Below, piece after piece: positions 17,203-29,889 of a stretch of 64,000 bases of DNA. The notes beneath the pieces were generated by a model, which did not search any database, was not told where the DNA came from, and worked only from the letters and a program-made list of their open reading frames with translations. This DNA is from an uncultured Desulfobacterales bacterium (lineage in GTDB: Bacteria > Desulfobacterota > Desulfobulbia > Desulfobulbales > Desulfocapsaceae), in assembly GCA_937915545.1 (NCBI GenBank), contig CALGIJ010000005.1, positions 28,923-92,922 on the forward strand, in the 5' to 3' direction. The translations under genes and the position numbers were made by a program. Within the stretch, counting starts at the first letter, position 1, and each line of letters starts with the position of its first letter.

Positions 17203-20200
17203 AGGCGGCCTCGGTTTTCCTGGAAGGTGAGGGTGACGCTCAGTCCCTGGTTGCTTGCGAAGGTGTAGTCGCCGCCCAGCTGGTGGCGGCCGAGCATGCG
17301 GATGAGTACCATGCCGAGGGTTTTGACGCCTTCCCAGTCGACATGGGCAGGCAGGCCGATGCCGTTGTCGGCGACATGCAGGGTGCACCGCCCTTCCTTC
17401 TGGTCCATCTCCACCAGCACCTCGCAGCGGTCGCGACCGGGGGCGGGCCTGCCGCCGGGAAAGGCGTGCTTCATGACGTTGGTGACCAGTTCGTTGACAA
17501 TCATGCCGCAGGGCACCGCCACATCGAGGGGCAGCGCGACCCCGGTGGCCTCGATGCGGCAGTCGACGTGGGTGGCGCCGAAGGAGGTGCGCAGGTGGGT
17601 TACCAGGGAGCGGAGGTAGTCGGGGAAGTCGATGCGCGCCAGGTTGGGTGAGCGGTAGAGCTTCTCGTGGATGAGGCTCATCGAGCGGATGCGGTTGCCG
17701 AGTTCGACAAGCATTTCGCCGCTCTGGTCGTCGCCGAGCAGGCGGCGCTGCATGTCGAGCAGGCTGACCACCGCGGCGAGGTTGTTCTTGACGCGGTGGT
17801 GCACTTCGCGCAGCAGCACGTCCTTTTCGGAGACTGCGGACGTTAACTCCTCCTCGCTCTGCTTGAGCGGGGTGATGTCGGTGTGGGCGACGAGCACCTG
17901 GCCGGGCGTCCCGCTGAGCGGCAGGACGCGCATGGTGAACCAGCGCTTTTCGCTGCACGAGTGGCATGCATAGTCGAACTGGAACGTGTCGCGCTCGCCC
18001 CGCTGCACCTGACGGATGCCGGCCTCGGCGGCAGAGAGGTCGGCTTGCACGTCGCTGCGCCCCTGCCAGGAGGCGAAGTAGTTGGCGCCGGGGCTGATGG
18101 CCTGGAGGTCGGCGATGCCGCATGCGAGGCCAAAGCGTATCCATGGGGTGTTGACGTCGATGATGATCCCATCGGCGTCGAGGATGGCGATATGGGCGTC
18201 GGTGGAGTCGAGCACGCGGCGGATGAAGTCGGAGCGCTCGCGCAGCCGTCGTTCCGCCTCCTTGCGCTCGGAGATGTCGAGGGCCGAGAAGGTCACCCCC
18301 TTGTCGAGGTCGGCAATGTCGATGGGGGTCGAGCTGAGCAGCACGTCGATGACGCGGCCGTCCTTGCGCCGCCAACGAGTCTCGACGCTGCCGGTGCCGT
18401 GGCGCTCTATCTGCCGGTACTTCTCCTCGCCCACCCAGCGGAAATCCTCCTCGCTGGGGTAAAGCATGCGGGCGCTCTGGCCGAGCATCTCCTCGGCCGG
18501 GTAGCCGGTGATCTCAGTCAGGCGGGTGTTGGCCTCGCTGATGACCCGCTCGTGCACCACGCCGATGCCCACCGGCGAGGAGCGGAAAATGGCCTGCAGG
18601 TAAGCGGTGCGCTCGCTTAGCTGCCCCTCGACCACCTTGGCGCTGGTGATGTCCTCGACGATGGGCAGGAAGAAGAGCGGCTCGCCCTCGTCGCCGCGCA
18701 CCAGGGTGACGTTGACCCTGGCCCAGACGACGTGGCCGTCTTTGTGGATATAGCGCTTTTCGACATCGTAGGCGTCGATTTCCCCGGCGAGCAGCCGCTG
18801 CGTCTGGAGGAGGTCGCGCTGCCGCTCCTCGGGGTGGGTGATGGTGGCGAAGCTCATCCCGGCGAGCTCACTCTCGCTGTAGCCGATCATGCGGCAAAAG
18901 CAGGCGTTGCTGCGCAGGAAGCGGAACTCCGGGGTGAGCATCATCGTCCCCACCGGCGAGCGCTCGAAAGAGAGGCGGAACTGTTCCTCGCTGTGGCGCA
19001 GGGCGGTCTCCGTCTGCTTGCGGAGGATGATGTCCCAGGCGAGGTCGCCGAGAGCGGCGACCAGTTCGACGTCGTTGCCGTCGTAGTCAGTCTCCTTGTT
19101 GCCGACGCCGCACATGGCCAATAGCCTCCCCTCGCGGAGGACCGGCACTATCATCACCCGCCGCAACTCGATATGCCCGCCGGGCAGCAGGGCGGGGTCG
19201 GGCTGGGACTGGAAATCGTTCAAGATGACCTGGCCCTGGCGCTCGAGTTTCTCGATGAGGAGGCAGGTTTCCGCCGAGGAGAGGTGCTTGTCCCCTTCCC
19301 TGACCAGGCAGGTGTCGGCGGTGTTTCGCGACCAGGCTTTGCGCGACAGAATCATCTTCTCCCGGTCGACAAAATGGAAAAAGCCGATGCTGCTGCCGGT
19401 GAGGTTCTCCGCTTCGTCGATGGCGGCGACGAGCAGCTGGTCGAGGGGCAGGGCGGCGGACATCTCGCTTACGCGCAATCGGGCGGCGAGGAGGTTCTCC
19501 TTGCGGTTGAGCGAGCGGAACAGGGTCTCCAGCGGGCGTTGCAGGCTAGAGTGCACCAGGGCCTTGTAGATGAGAAAGACCGAGAACAGGTGCAGGTAGT
19601 GGCCGGCGACGATGAGCGGGCCGGTGACGGTTGTATAGAGGGTGAAAACGAGTTCGCCGGCGATGGACAGGGTCACCCCGCCGGCAAACAGCAGGCCCAC
19701 CCCCGGGTGGAGGTGGTGGCGCTGGCGGTGGAGGAGGGCGAGGGTGACCAGACCGGTCAGGCAGAAGAGGTACTCGCTGGCGATTTTGAAACCGGTCAAT
19801 CCCTTTCCCTCGACGAAGCAGTCGGGGAAGATCCGCCACAGGAGGATGGCCAGGGCGAACAAGGTTGGCAATACGCCCCACAGCAGGAGGTGCAACGGCG
19901 CCCCGAGGCGGCGGCGCAGGGTGAGCGGGAAGAGGAGAAAGGCCAACCCCTCCTGGTAGCGGGCGGCGACCCAGAACTGGGTGGCCATGTTGGCGCCCTC
20001 GGCGGTGGCCAGGAGGTTCATTCCTTTGTAGGCCAGGGTATGCAAAAGGGTCAGCATGGCGATGCCGAGATAGCCGAGGCCAAGGGCCAGGAAGGCGTCG
20101 TCGTCGACGAGATGGCGGGTGTTCCAGGCGACGGTAGCGATGGCGATGGACAGGCCGATGATGCTCAACTCGACGATGAGGTGAAAGAGCAGGAAGTTGC

Positions 20201-20315
20201 TGCGGGTCATCGGTTGCAGGACGAGGAGCAGCCCCATCCCGGCGACGAGGGCGAAGGCGGTGGCAGAGCGACGGGGCAGGGTGAACCCCGGCAGGCGGAC
20301 CGCGGCGGTGTTCAT
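17199..20315 (-). CDS. Membrane sensor kinase, MASE3-GAF-PAS x3-HisKA_2-HATPase
   Basis: A 1038-residue sensor. About eight hydrophobic segments in residues 15-270 form a MASE3-type membrane domain. A GAF domain (about 285-430) and three PAS domains (about 445-565, 570-695, 700-825) follow. The kinase core is of the HisKA_2/HWE-like class, with REVHHRVKNNLAAVVSLLDMQ containing the phospho-His, and an HATPase including IVNELVTNVMKHAFP and DNGIGLP. The kinase thus differs in type from its two neighbours. Start and stop overlap the adjacent genes by 4 bp at each end. The ligand sensed cannot be inferred. Confidence 0.9.
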   Translation of the reverse strand: MNTAAVRLPGFTLPRRSATAFALVAGMGLLLVLQPMTRSNFLLFHLIVELSIIGLSIAIATVAWNTRHLVDDDAFLALGLGYLGIAMLTLLHTLAYKGMNLLATAEGANMATQFWVAARYQEGLAFLLFPLTLRRRLGAPLHLLLWGVLPTLFALAILLWRIFPDCFVEGKGLTGFKIASEYLFCLTGLVTLALLHRQRHHLHPGVGLLFAGGVTLSIAGELVFTLYTTVTGPLIVAGHYLHLFSVFLIYKALVHSSLQRPLETLFRSLNRKENLLAARLRVSEMSAALPLDQLLVAAIDEAENLTGSSIGFFHFVDREKMILSRKAWSRNTADTCLVREGDKHLSSAETCLLIEKLERQGQVILNDFQSQPDPALLPGGHIELRRVMIVPVLREGRLLAMCGVGNKETDYDGNDVELVAALGDLAWDIILRKQTETALRHSEEQFRLSFERSPVGTMMLTPEFRFLRSNACFCRMIGYSESELAGMSFATITHPEERQRDLLQTQRLLAGEIDAYDVEKRYIHKDGHVVWARVNVTLVRGDEGEPLFFLPIVEDITSAKVVEGQLSERTAYLQAIFRSSPVGIGVVHERVISEANTRLTEITGYPAEEMLGQSARMLYPSEEDFRWVGEEKYRQIERHGTGSVETRWRRKDGRVIDVLLSSTPIDIADLDKGVTFSALDISERKEAERRLRERSDFIRRVLDSTDAHIAILDADGIIIDVNTPWIRFGLACGIADLQAISPGANYFASWQGRSDVQADLSAAEAGIRQVQRGERDTFQFDYACHSCSEKRWFTMRVLPLSGTPGQVLVAHTDITPLKQSEEELTSAVSEKDVLLREVHHRVKNNLAAVVSLLDMQRRLLGDDQSGEMLVELGNRIRSMSLIHEKLYRSPNLARIDFPDYLRSLVTHLRTSFGATHVDCRIEATGVALPLDVAVPCGMIVNELVTNVMKHAFPGGRPAPGRDRCEVLVEMDQKEGRCTLHVADNGIGLPAHVDWEGVKTLGMVLIRMLGRHQLGGDYTFASNQGLSVTLTFQENRGRL

Positions 20316-21681
20316 GGGCTGTCCTCAGGGGCGGAGGGCTTGCCTTGCGGCCATCCTTTGGCTGCTTCCTTTTCTGCTGCGCTCGCTGTCGCCGGCAGAT
20401 AGACGCAGAAGCGCGAGCCCGACCCGCTGCGGCTCTCCACGGTGATGCAGCCGTCATGGCCGCGGAGGATGCCGAGGACCACGGCAAGGCCCATGCCGCG
20501 GCCGGGAAACTTGGTGGTATAGAAGGGGTCGAAGATCAGCGGCAGTTCCTCGGGCAGGATGCCGCAGCCGTCGTCATCCACCGTCAGGCAGGCGTAGGTC
20601 TGTTGTACCTCCCCCTGCCAGTCGAGGGGGAAGCGGTTATCCCGGGCGATCTCGCGGTGGCTGGCAAGGCTCAGGGAGAGCAGTACCCGACCCGGCCGGC
20701 CGTGCAGGGCCTCGAAGGCGTTGGCAGCGAGGATGCCGATCAGCTGGCGGAGCTGCCCGCCGTCGGCGGCGACCTGCGGCGTTGACGCCGAGAAGTTGCA
20801 GGCGATGGACACCTCCGCCGGCTTGATCTTGAGAATTGCCGGGAGGATGCTGTCCCACACTGCGGCGAGGTCGACTGGTGTCTTGTGCACCCGGGCCTGG
20901 CCGAGGTAGGTGCGGATGAGGGCGGCGGTCTCGGCGGCGCGCTGGCCGGCTTGCTGGGCGTCACGCAGCTCCTTGAGGGGTATCTCCCCCAGGGGCAGCA
21001 TCTCCAGGGCCAGCTCGAGGTTGCCGAGGATGACCGCCAGCATGTTGTTGAAACTGTGCGCTACCGCCCCGGCGAGACGGCTCAGGCTGGCCTCCTTGTC
21101 GAGCTGCTTGACCTTCTCGCTGAGCAGGCGTTCCTTGGCTTCCAGCCGTCGGCGGGCGGTGATGTCGGTGATGGTGACGAGGAGCTGCTCGCCGCCGGGG
21201 AGGGGCGAGCCGCTCAACTCGATATGGATGGTGTGGCGCGTGTTGCGGCGCAGGCGCAGGGGGATGTGCTTGGCCAGGGGCTGCTTGAAGAACGAGCGCA
21301 GCCGCGAGCGGAAGATGACGCCGTCCTCGTCGACCATCAGGTCGGCGAAGACGCGGCCGTTGACGGCGGGGCACTCCAGGTCGAGCATGGCGGCAAAGGT
21401 GGCGTTGCTCTCGACGATGATCCCCGAACGGTCGAGCACCACGTAGCCCACCGGGGCGTGGTGGTAGAGGTCGCTGTAGCGGCTGCGGCTTTCCTCGAGG
21501 AGGACCTGGGCATGGCGCAGCTCCTCGTTCTGCTGCTGCAGTTCGATGCGGTGCACCTGCAGTTCGTGGAGCAGGGCTTGGTCGCCGTGGAGGTCGGCTG
21601 CGGTCGGCTCTTTGTGCCGCTCGGCAGGCCGCTGCTCATCTCCCTGCCCTGGCGGGGGCGGTCCCTGGGACGGTTTGTCGT

Positions 21682-21685
<4 letters not shown>
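20312..21685 (-). CDS. PAS-containing histidine kinase
   Basis: A 457-residue soluble kinase. An N-terminal coiled coil (HRIELQQQNEELRHAQ) leads to one PAS domain (about 70-180). The phospho-acceptor segment is LAGAVAHSFNNMLAVILGN, and the ATPase domain contains ILAANAFEAL, DDDGCGILPEELP and GRGMGLAVVLGILRGH. The coiled coil resembles the NEEL repeats of the CheB-CheR-PAS protein encoded just upstream. That protein lacks a kinase domain, so the two may work as a split sensor. Both ends overlap neighbouring genes by 4 bp. Confidence 0.9.
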
Positions 21686-25044
<3,359 letters not shown>

Positions 25045-25195
25045 GGGTCGTTCCTTCGGGAAGTGGCGATGATGTCGGCGGTGGTTGCCAGCGCGTCCGG
25101 CAATGACTATCGACATTGAATAAGAATAGTGAAAATGAAGGCGCTTTGCAAATGGATGCTCGGCCTGTCGAGCTTTTCCGGGCAGGGTGTACCCC

Positions 25196-25217
25196 GTCGT
25201 AAAGACGACATTGTCGT
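25196..25217. promoter_or_regulatory. Alternating GTCGT/ACGAC repeats upstream of the OsmC gene
   Basis: GTCGT (25196-25200), ACGAC (25205-25209) and GTCGT (25213-25217) form two overlapping inverted repeats. The second, ACGACATTGTCGT, is a 13-bp palindrome whose first 12 bases recur at 4785. The position 40-60 bp before the OsmC start suggests an operator. Confidence 0.45.
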
Positions 25218-25230
25218 GGCTTCGCCGCCC

Positions 25231-25242
25231 GGTGACGTCACC
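25231..25242. promoter_or_regulatory. Palindrome GGTGACGTCACC next to the OsmC ribosome site
   Basis: A perfect 12-bp palindrome that ends immediately before the AAAGGAGA ribosome site. It could be an operator or form a short RNA hairpin that limits ribosome access. Confidence 0.45.
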
Positions 25243-25253
25243 AAAGGAGAGAC

Positions 25254-25682
25254 ATGAAGACCTCCGCAACTTGTACCTGGCAGGGAAAGATGGCCTTTAC
25301 CACCGAGCTCGGCGACCATCAGGTGGCCACCGACGCCTCGGTCGCCTACGGCGGCGACAACGGCGCCGCCAGCCCGAAGAGCCTGATGATGGCCGCCCTG
25401 GCCGGCTGCACCGGGGTCGACGTGGTCACCATCCTCGGCAAGATGCGCATGCCCTTCTCGGGCCTTGCCATCGGCGTCGAGGCCGAGCTGACAGACGAGG
25501 TGCCCGCCGTCTTCAGCAGCATGCACCTCGTCTACCGCTTCACCGGCGAAGAGGTCGATGCCGACAAGGTGAAGAAGGCGGTGCAGCTCTCCCAGGACAA
25601 GTACTGCGGGGTGAGCTTCATGTACCGCCGCATCATGGAGCTGTCCTGGGAAATCGTCATCAACGGGCAAAAGGTGGTGTAA
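25254..25682 (+). CDS. OsmC/Ohr family peroxiredoxin-like protein
   Basis: OsmC/Ohr proteins reduce organic hydroperoxides with a pair of conserved cysteines. The 142-residue protein has ALAGCTGVDVVTIL (first Cys, about residue 50) and LSQDKYCGVSFMYRR (second Cys, about 120), and the family block YGGDNGAASPKSLMMAAL. The ribosome site AAAGGAGAGAC is excellent. It is transcribed divergently from the CheB-CheR operon, and two palindromes in the shared 200-bp region are candidates for redox control. The subtype is closer to YhfA/OsmC-like than to Ohr, judged only by eye. Confidence 0.88.
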   Translation: MKTSATCTWQGKMAFTTELGDHQVATDASVAYGGDNGAASPKSLMMAALAGCTGVDVVTILGKMRMPFSGLAIGVEAELTDEVPAVFSSMHLVYRFTGEEVDADKVKKAVQLSQDKYCGVSFMYRRIMELSWEIVINGQKVV

Positions 25683-25814
25683 GACCTTCCCGTTACGGGT
25701 ATATTCCCGCCAACGGGTCGGGGCCCCCCTCCCCAGGTGCCGCAGGAGCGTCTGGCGGCGGGGCTGCGGGGGCGGGCCGCTCGTAACCGGGCAGCGGTGA
25801 AAGAGGAGAACGCT

Positions 25815-26822
25815 ATGCAGACTGCGGTATTGGGTGGTGGCGCCTGGGGGACGGCCTTGGCCGATCTCCTCTGTGCCAAGGGAGTGGTCACCAGATTGTG
25901 GGCCCGCGAGGCGGAGGTGGTGCAATCCATCGGCGAGGAGGGCGAGAACCGGCTCTTTCTGCCGGGGGTGCGGCTCTGCCCGCGGCTCAAGGCCTCCAGC
26001 GACGCCGCCTGGGTGCTCGACGGCGCCGAGGTGGTGCTGGTGGTGGTGCCCAGCCAGTTCCTGCGCCACAGCCTGGCCGCCATGGCCGGCCACCTCGGGC
26101 AGCGGCCGATCATCGTCTGCGCCAGCAAGGGCATCGAGGTCGAGACCCTCGAGCCGATGTCGGTGGTGGTGGGCGAGGCCCTGGCCGCGCTTGAGCCACG
26201 CTATGCCGCCCTGTCGGGGCCGTCCTTCGCCATGGAGGTGGCTGGCCGTCTGCCGACCAGCGTCACCCTCGGCTGCGCCGACCGCGAATTGGGCCGCACC
26301 CTGCGCGAGCTCTTCTCCACTCCCGTCTTCCGCGTTTACAGCAGCCCCGATTACCGTGGCGTCGAGCTCGGCGGGGCGGTCAAGAACGTCATGGCCATCG
26401 CCGCCGGCATCTGCGACGGCCTTGGTTTCGGTCACGACGCCCGCGCCGCCCTGATCACCCGCGGTCTCGCCGAGATGTGCCGCCTCGGGGTGGCCATGGG
26501 GGCGCGGCCGGAGACCTTCATGGGCCTCTCCGGCATGGGCGACCTGGTGCTGACCTGCACCGGCGACCTGTCGCGCAACCGCCAGGTGGGGCTCAAGCTC
26601 GGCCAGGGCATGAAGCTCGCCGAGATCGTCGCCGGCACGCGCACCGTCGCCGAAGGCGTCAAGACGACCAGCTCGGTGTACCGCCTGGCGGAGCGGCTCG
26701 GCGTCGAGGTGCCGATAACCGAGCAGGTGCACCGCATCCTCTACGAGGACCGCGACCCGGCCGAGGCGGTGCGCGAGCTGATGAGCCGAGGCCTTAAGGA
26801 CGAATCCGGCGGCGAGGCCTAG
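25815..26822 (+). CDS. gpsA: Glycerol-3-phosphate dehydrogenase [NAD(P)+]
   Basis: Makes sn-glycerol 3-phosphate from dihydroxyacetone phosphate for phospholipid synthesis. The 335 residues match GpsA. Motifs: TAVLGGGAWGTALADLL (Rossmann fold at the N-terminus), VVVPSQFLR, LSGPSFAMEVA, LGGAVKNVMAIAAGICDG (catalytic Lys) and the C-terminal substrate block GMGDLVLTCTGDLSRNR. GAGGAGAA precedes the ATG at 25815; an upstream in-frame ATG would add unrelated sequence. The radical SAM gene follows within 20 bp and may be co-transcribed. Confidence 0.95.
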   Translation: MQTAVLGGGAWGTALADLLCAKGVVTRLWAREAEVVQSIGEEGENRLFLPGVRLCPRLKASSDAAWVLDGAEVVLVVVPSQFLRHSLAAMAGHLGQRPIIVCASKGIEVETLEPMSVVVGEALAALEPRYAALSGPSFAMEVAGRLPTSVTLGCADRELGRTLRELFSTPVFRVYSSPDYRGVELGGAVKNVMAIAAGICDGLGFGHDARAALITRGLAEMCRLGVAMGARPETFMGLSGMGDLVLTCTGDLSRNRQVGLKLGQGMKLAEIVAGTRTVAEGVKTTSSVYRLAERLGVEVPITEQVHRILYEDRDPAEAVRELMSRGLKDESGGEA

Positions 26823-26841
26823 CGGGTAAGGGGGTGTGGCG

Positions 26842-28002
26842 ATGGGCCGCATGACTGGCGATGAGGAATATCGGGGCTTCGAGCAGGGGCCGATCCGCCC
26901 GCCGAGCGAGGCCGGCAGCCTCCTCTTGCGCGTCACCCGCAACTGCCCGTGGAACCGCTGCAGCTTCTGCCCGGTGTACAAGGGCAGCCAGTTCTCCCTG
27001 CGGCCGCTGGCCCATGTGCTCGAGGATATCGAACGGGTGCAGGGCTGTATCGAGGAGATTCGCAGGCGTAGTGGCGGCGGCGACCTCTCGCGGCGCGACT
27101 TCGCCGAGCTGCGCCACGAGCGGCCCAGCTTTGACCGTCAGGCGATGAACGCCGCCCTGCACTGGGCGGCCTCGGGAATGCGCGCCATCTTCCTCCAGGA
27201 CGCCAACAGCCTGGTCATCAAGCCGCACGATCTCCTCGCCATTCTCCGCCGGCTGCGCCAGGCCTTCCCCTGGGTTGAGCGTATCACCTCCTATGCCCGT
27301 TCGCGCACGGTGGCGCGCATCGCCGATGACGACCTGGCCGCCATGGCCGAGGCGGGGCTGTCGCGCATCCATATCGGCATGGAGTCGGGGTCGGACCGGG
27401 TTTTGGCGCGGGTCGGCAAGGGGGTCGACAAGCAGACCCATATCCTCGCCGGGCAGAAGGTCAAAAGGGCGGGGATGGAGCTGTCGGAATACCTCATGCC
27501 CGGCCTCGGCGGCAGGGACCTGTGGCGGGAGCATGCCATGGAGAGCGCCGATGCCTTAAACGCCATCGATCCCCACTTCATCCGCCTGCGCAGCCTGGCC
27601 ATCCCCAACCATGTCGAGCTCTACGGGGAGTGGCAGCGTGGCGAGTTCGTCAAGCTTACCGATGACGAGACGGCTCGGGAACTCCTTCTCTTTCTCGAGC
27701 GCCTCGACGGCATCCACTCGACCCTGGCCAGCGACCATATCCTCAACCTCTTCGAGGACCTGCACGGGCGCTACCCCGAGGACAAGGAGCGGCTCGCGGC
27801 GATGGTGCGCCGCTATCTGCAACTGCCCGCCGAGGAGCGCATGCTCTATCAGGTGGGCCGCCGCATGGGCCTCTACCGCGGCCTTGGCGACCTCGCCGAC
27901 GAGGGGTGCCGCCACCAGGTGACCAGCTTCTGCCGCCGCCACGGCATTACCCCGGAAACGGTGGACATGGCCATCGATGAGCTGATGAAGCGCTTTATCT
28001 GA
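26842..28002 (+). CDS. Radical SAM protein
   Basis: A 386-residue radical-SAM enzyme of unknown reaction. The cluster motif is NCPWNRCSFC (Cys 35, 40, 43): CX4CX2C rather than the standard CX3CX2C, a spacing seen in some radical-SAM subfamilies with a CPWxRCxFC block. SRIHIGMESGSDRVL is a later TIM-barrel element and fits the SAM-binding part. The C-terminal 120 residues are helical and lack extra Cys clusters or a cobalamin domain. The start is uncertain: ATG 26842 was preferred over GTG 26836; both follow a G-rich stretch after gpsA. Confidence 0.85.
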   Translation: MGRMTGDEEYRGFEQGPIRPPSEAGSLLLRVTRNCPWNRCSFCPVYKGSQFSLRPLAHVLEDIERVQGCIEEIRRRSGGGDLSRRDFAELRHERPSFDRQAMNAALHWAASGMRAIFLQDANSLVIKPHDLLAILRRLRQAFPWVERITSYARSRTVARIADDDLAAMAEAGLSRIHIGMESGSDRVLARVGKGVDKQTHILAGQKVKRAGMELSEYLMPGLGGRDLWREHAMESADALNAIDPHFIRLRSLAIPNHVELYGEWQRGEFVKLTDDETARELLLFLERLDGIHSTLASDHILNLFEDLHGRYPEDKERLAAMVRRYLQLPAEERMLYQVGRRMGLYRGLGDLADEGCRHQVTSFCRRHGITPETVDMAIDELMKRFI

Positions 28003-28084
28003 GCCTACACCCTGTGCCTGCGCAAGCTTCTGGGAGTTTTACCCTCTAATTTTGATGCATTCCTGGAGATTGGCACCAGGCTCG

Positions 28085-29401
28085 CTAGAACATCATGCCT
28101 GGCAAGAAGAGGACAATTTGCGGGAAGATGGAAAAGAGGATTGTGCCGACGAGAACCGCGATCATGAAGGGGGCGATACCCTTGAAAATGGTTTCCAGAG
28201 CCATTGCTCCACCCTCAAGGCTCCTTGAGATGCCATAGACGACGTAAACGTTCAGACCCACCGGTGGGGTTATGACCCCCATTTCTGTGACCATGACGAT
28301 CATGATTCCAAACCAGATGGGGTCGAAGCCCAGGCCGCTGATCAGAGGGAAAAACACCGGCACGGTCAGCATGACCAGGGCCAGCGAGTCCATGAAACAT
28401 CCGCCGATAAAATAGACGAGGATGACCATGGACAGGACCAGCAGCGGTGGCAGGTTTAAGCCGCCAATGATGTGGGCGATGTCATAGGGAATGCGGGTCA
28501 CCGCCAGGAATTTCCCGAAAACGGTGGCGCCTGCAACGAGCATCATGATCATGCAGGACGAGGTCAGGGTTTCATAGAGTGACTTGGTGAAGCTCTCCCA
28601 GTTTAGTTGTCGTCGAAGCAGGGCGACGGTCAGGACCGCCACCGCGCCGATCCCGGCCGCTTCGGTGGCGGTGAACAAGCCAAAGAACATGCCGCCGATG
28701 ACGAAGATGAAGATCAACAAGGTATCGGCCATTCCCGTCAACGAGCGGAGCTTTTCGCCCCAGGTGAACTTCTCGCCACGGGGGCCGTCCTGGGGGCGGA
28801 GGGTACACCAGATGGAAATGGTGAGCAGAAAGAGGATGGTGACGACGATGGCTGGGACGATTCCGGCCATGAACAGTTTGCCAATGGACTGCTCGGTGAG
28901 GATGCCATAGATGATGAGAACTACGCTCGGCGGCATGATCATCCCCAGACCTCCACCCGAGGCCACCGAGCCGGCGGCGAGGGTATCGCTGTAACCGAAC
29001 TTGCGCATCTCCGGCAGGCCGACCGTGGCCATGGTGGCGGCGGTTGCCGCGCTCGACCCGCACACGGCGCCGAAGGCGGTGCAGGCCGAGACGGTGGCGA
29101 TAGCCAGGCCGCCTCGGGTGTGGCCCAAGAATTTGTAGGCCGAGGTATACAGCCTCGAGCTGATTCCAGAATTAAAGGCCAGTTGTCCCATGAGGATAAA
29201 GAGGGGGATGGTGGTCAGATTGTAGGAGGCAAAGACCTCGTAGAGGTCCTTGGCCAACAGATTCATGCCCCCCTGGAGAGAAGAGACGACGGCGAAGCCG
29301 CCGAAGCCGATTAATGCCATGACATAGGCCACGGGCATGCGAGTGGCGAAGATGGCGACCATCGCTCCTATGCCGAGCATGCCAACTGTGGTCGGGTTCA
29401 T
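28085..29401 (-). CDS. dctM: TRAP transporter large permease (DctM family)
   Basis: The 438-residue transport subunit of a tripartite ATP-independent periplasmic (TRAP) importer, which uses an ion gradient to import organic acids. Around a dozen hydrophobic segments are visible. Family blocks include IGFGGFAVVSSL, CTAFGAVCGSSAATAATMATVGLPEM and TPPVGLNVYVVYGI. Its start overlaps the stop of the small permease gene by 4 bp. The gene downstream is the convergent radical SAM gene. No DctP-type binding protein gene is adjacent, so the substrate is unknown and the binding protein must be supplied from elsewhere. Confidence 0.93.
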   Translation of the reverse strand: MNPTTVGMLGIGAMVAIFATRMPVAYVMALIGFGGFAVVSSLQGGMNLLAKDLYEVFASYNLTTIPLFILMGQLAFNSGISSRLYTSAYKFLGHTRGGLAIATVSACTAFGAVCGSSAATAATMATVGLPEMRKFGYSDTLAAGSVASGGGLGMIMPPSVVLIIYGILTEQSIGKLFMAGIVPAIVVTILFLLTISIWCTLRPQDGPRGEKFTWGEKLRSLTGMADTLLIFIFVIGGMFFGLFTATEAAGIGAVAVLTVALLRRQLNWESFTKSLYETLTSSCMIMMLVAGATVFGKFLAVTRIPYDIAHIIGGLNLPPLLVLSMVILVYFIGGCFMDSLALVMLTVPVFFPLISGLGFDPIWFGIMIVMVTEMGVITPPVGLNVYVVYGISRSLEGGAMALETIFKGIAPFMIAVLVGTILFSIFPQIVLFLPGMMF

Positions 29402-29889
29402 GTGCGCACCAATGTTTTAAGAGTCGTGATCACTGAAGAGAGCATCACCAGGCAGAGGATCAGGCAGCAGCAGCCGAGAAGGAAGACCACCGCATACTCG
29501 GGGAGATGGAGGTTCATAGAGACTTCGCCGGAACTCCTCAGCTTGGTGCTGAGCAGCAGCACGCGCCAGGCAATGATGAGGAAGAGAACCAGGCTAGCCA
29601 ACTCGGTTGCCAGTTCAAAGAGTAGCCGGCCGGTTTTGGGAAGTTTGTCGACGAAGAGCTCAACGCCGATATGGCCTTTTTCCCGCTGTGTCAAAGGCAT
29701 GGCCATGGCGACGGTCAGGACTCCAAGAAAACTGACCAATTCGATGGAGCCAAAGAGCGGGCGGTCGAACAGCCGGCCGATGACATCGACACAGGTCAGG
29801 ACCGCCATGCCGAAAAGGCAAGCGGCGCCGACAATTTTCAGTTTGGTTGAAATGGCATCCAATAACCATTCAAATGACCTGGTAGGCAT
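29398..29889 (-). CDS. dctQ: TRAP transporter small permease (DctQ family)
   Basis: A 163-residue four-helix membrane subunit that pairs with DctM. Hydrophobic spans fall near residues 18-42, 50-70, 92-115 and 128-155; the family block LTQREKGHIGVELF lies between helices two and three. The start MPTRSFEWLLDAIS was chosen because GGAGAAAGGCC precedes it; an upstream in-frame ATG adds 65 residues without homology. It is first in a two-gene operon with dctM. Confidence 0.88.
   Translation of the reverse strand: MPTRSFEWLLDAISTKLKIVGAACLFGMAVLTCVDVIGRLFDRPLFGSIELVSFLGVLTVAMAMPLTQREKGHIGVELFVDKLPKTGRLLFELATELASLVLFLIIAWRVLLLSTKLRSSGEVSMNLHLPEYAVVFLLGCCCLILCLVMLSSVITTLKTLVRT

Noticed and set aside
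15166..17268. A 700-codon open frame on the plus strand opposite the hybrid kinase
   Set aside because: It is the complement of a well-supported kinase with conserved motifs in order. Long antisense frames are expected in G+C-rich DNA, and the translation shows no domain.
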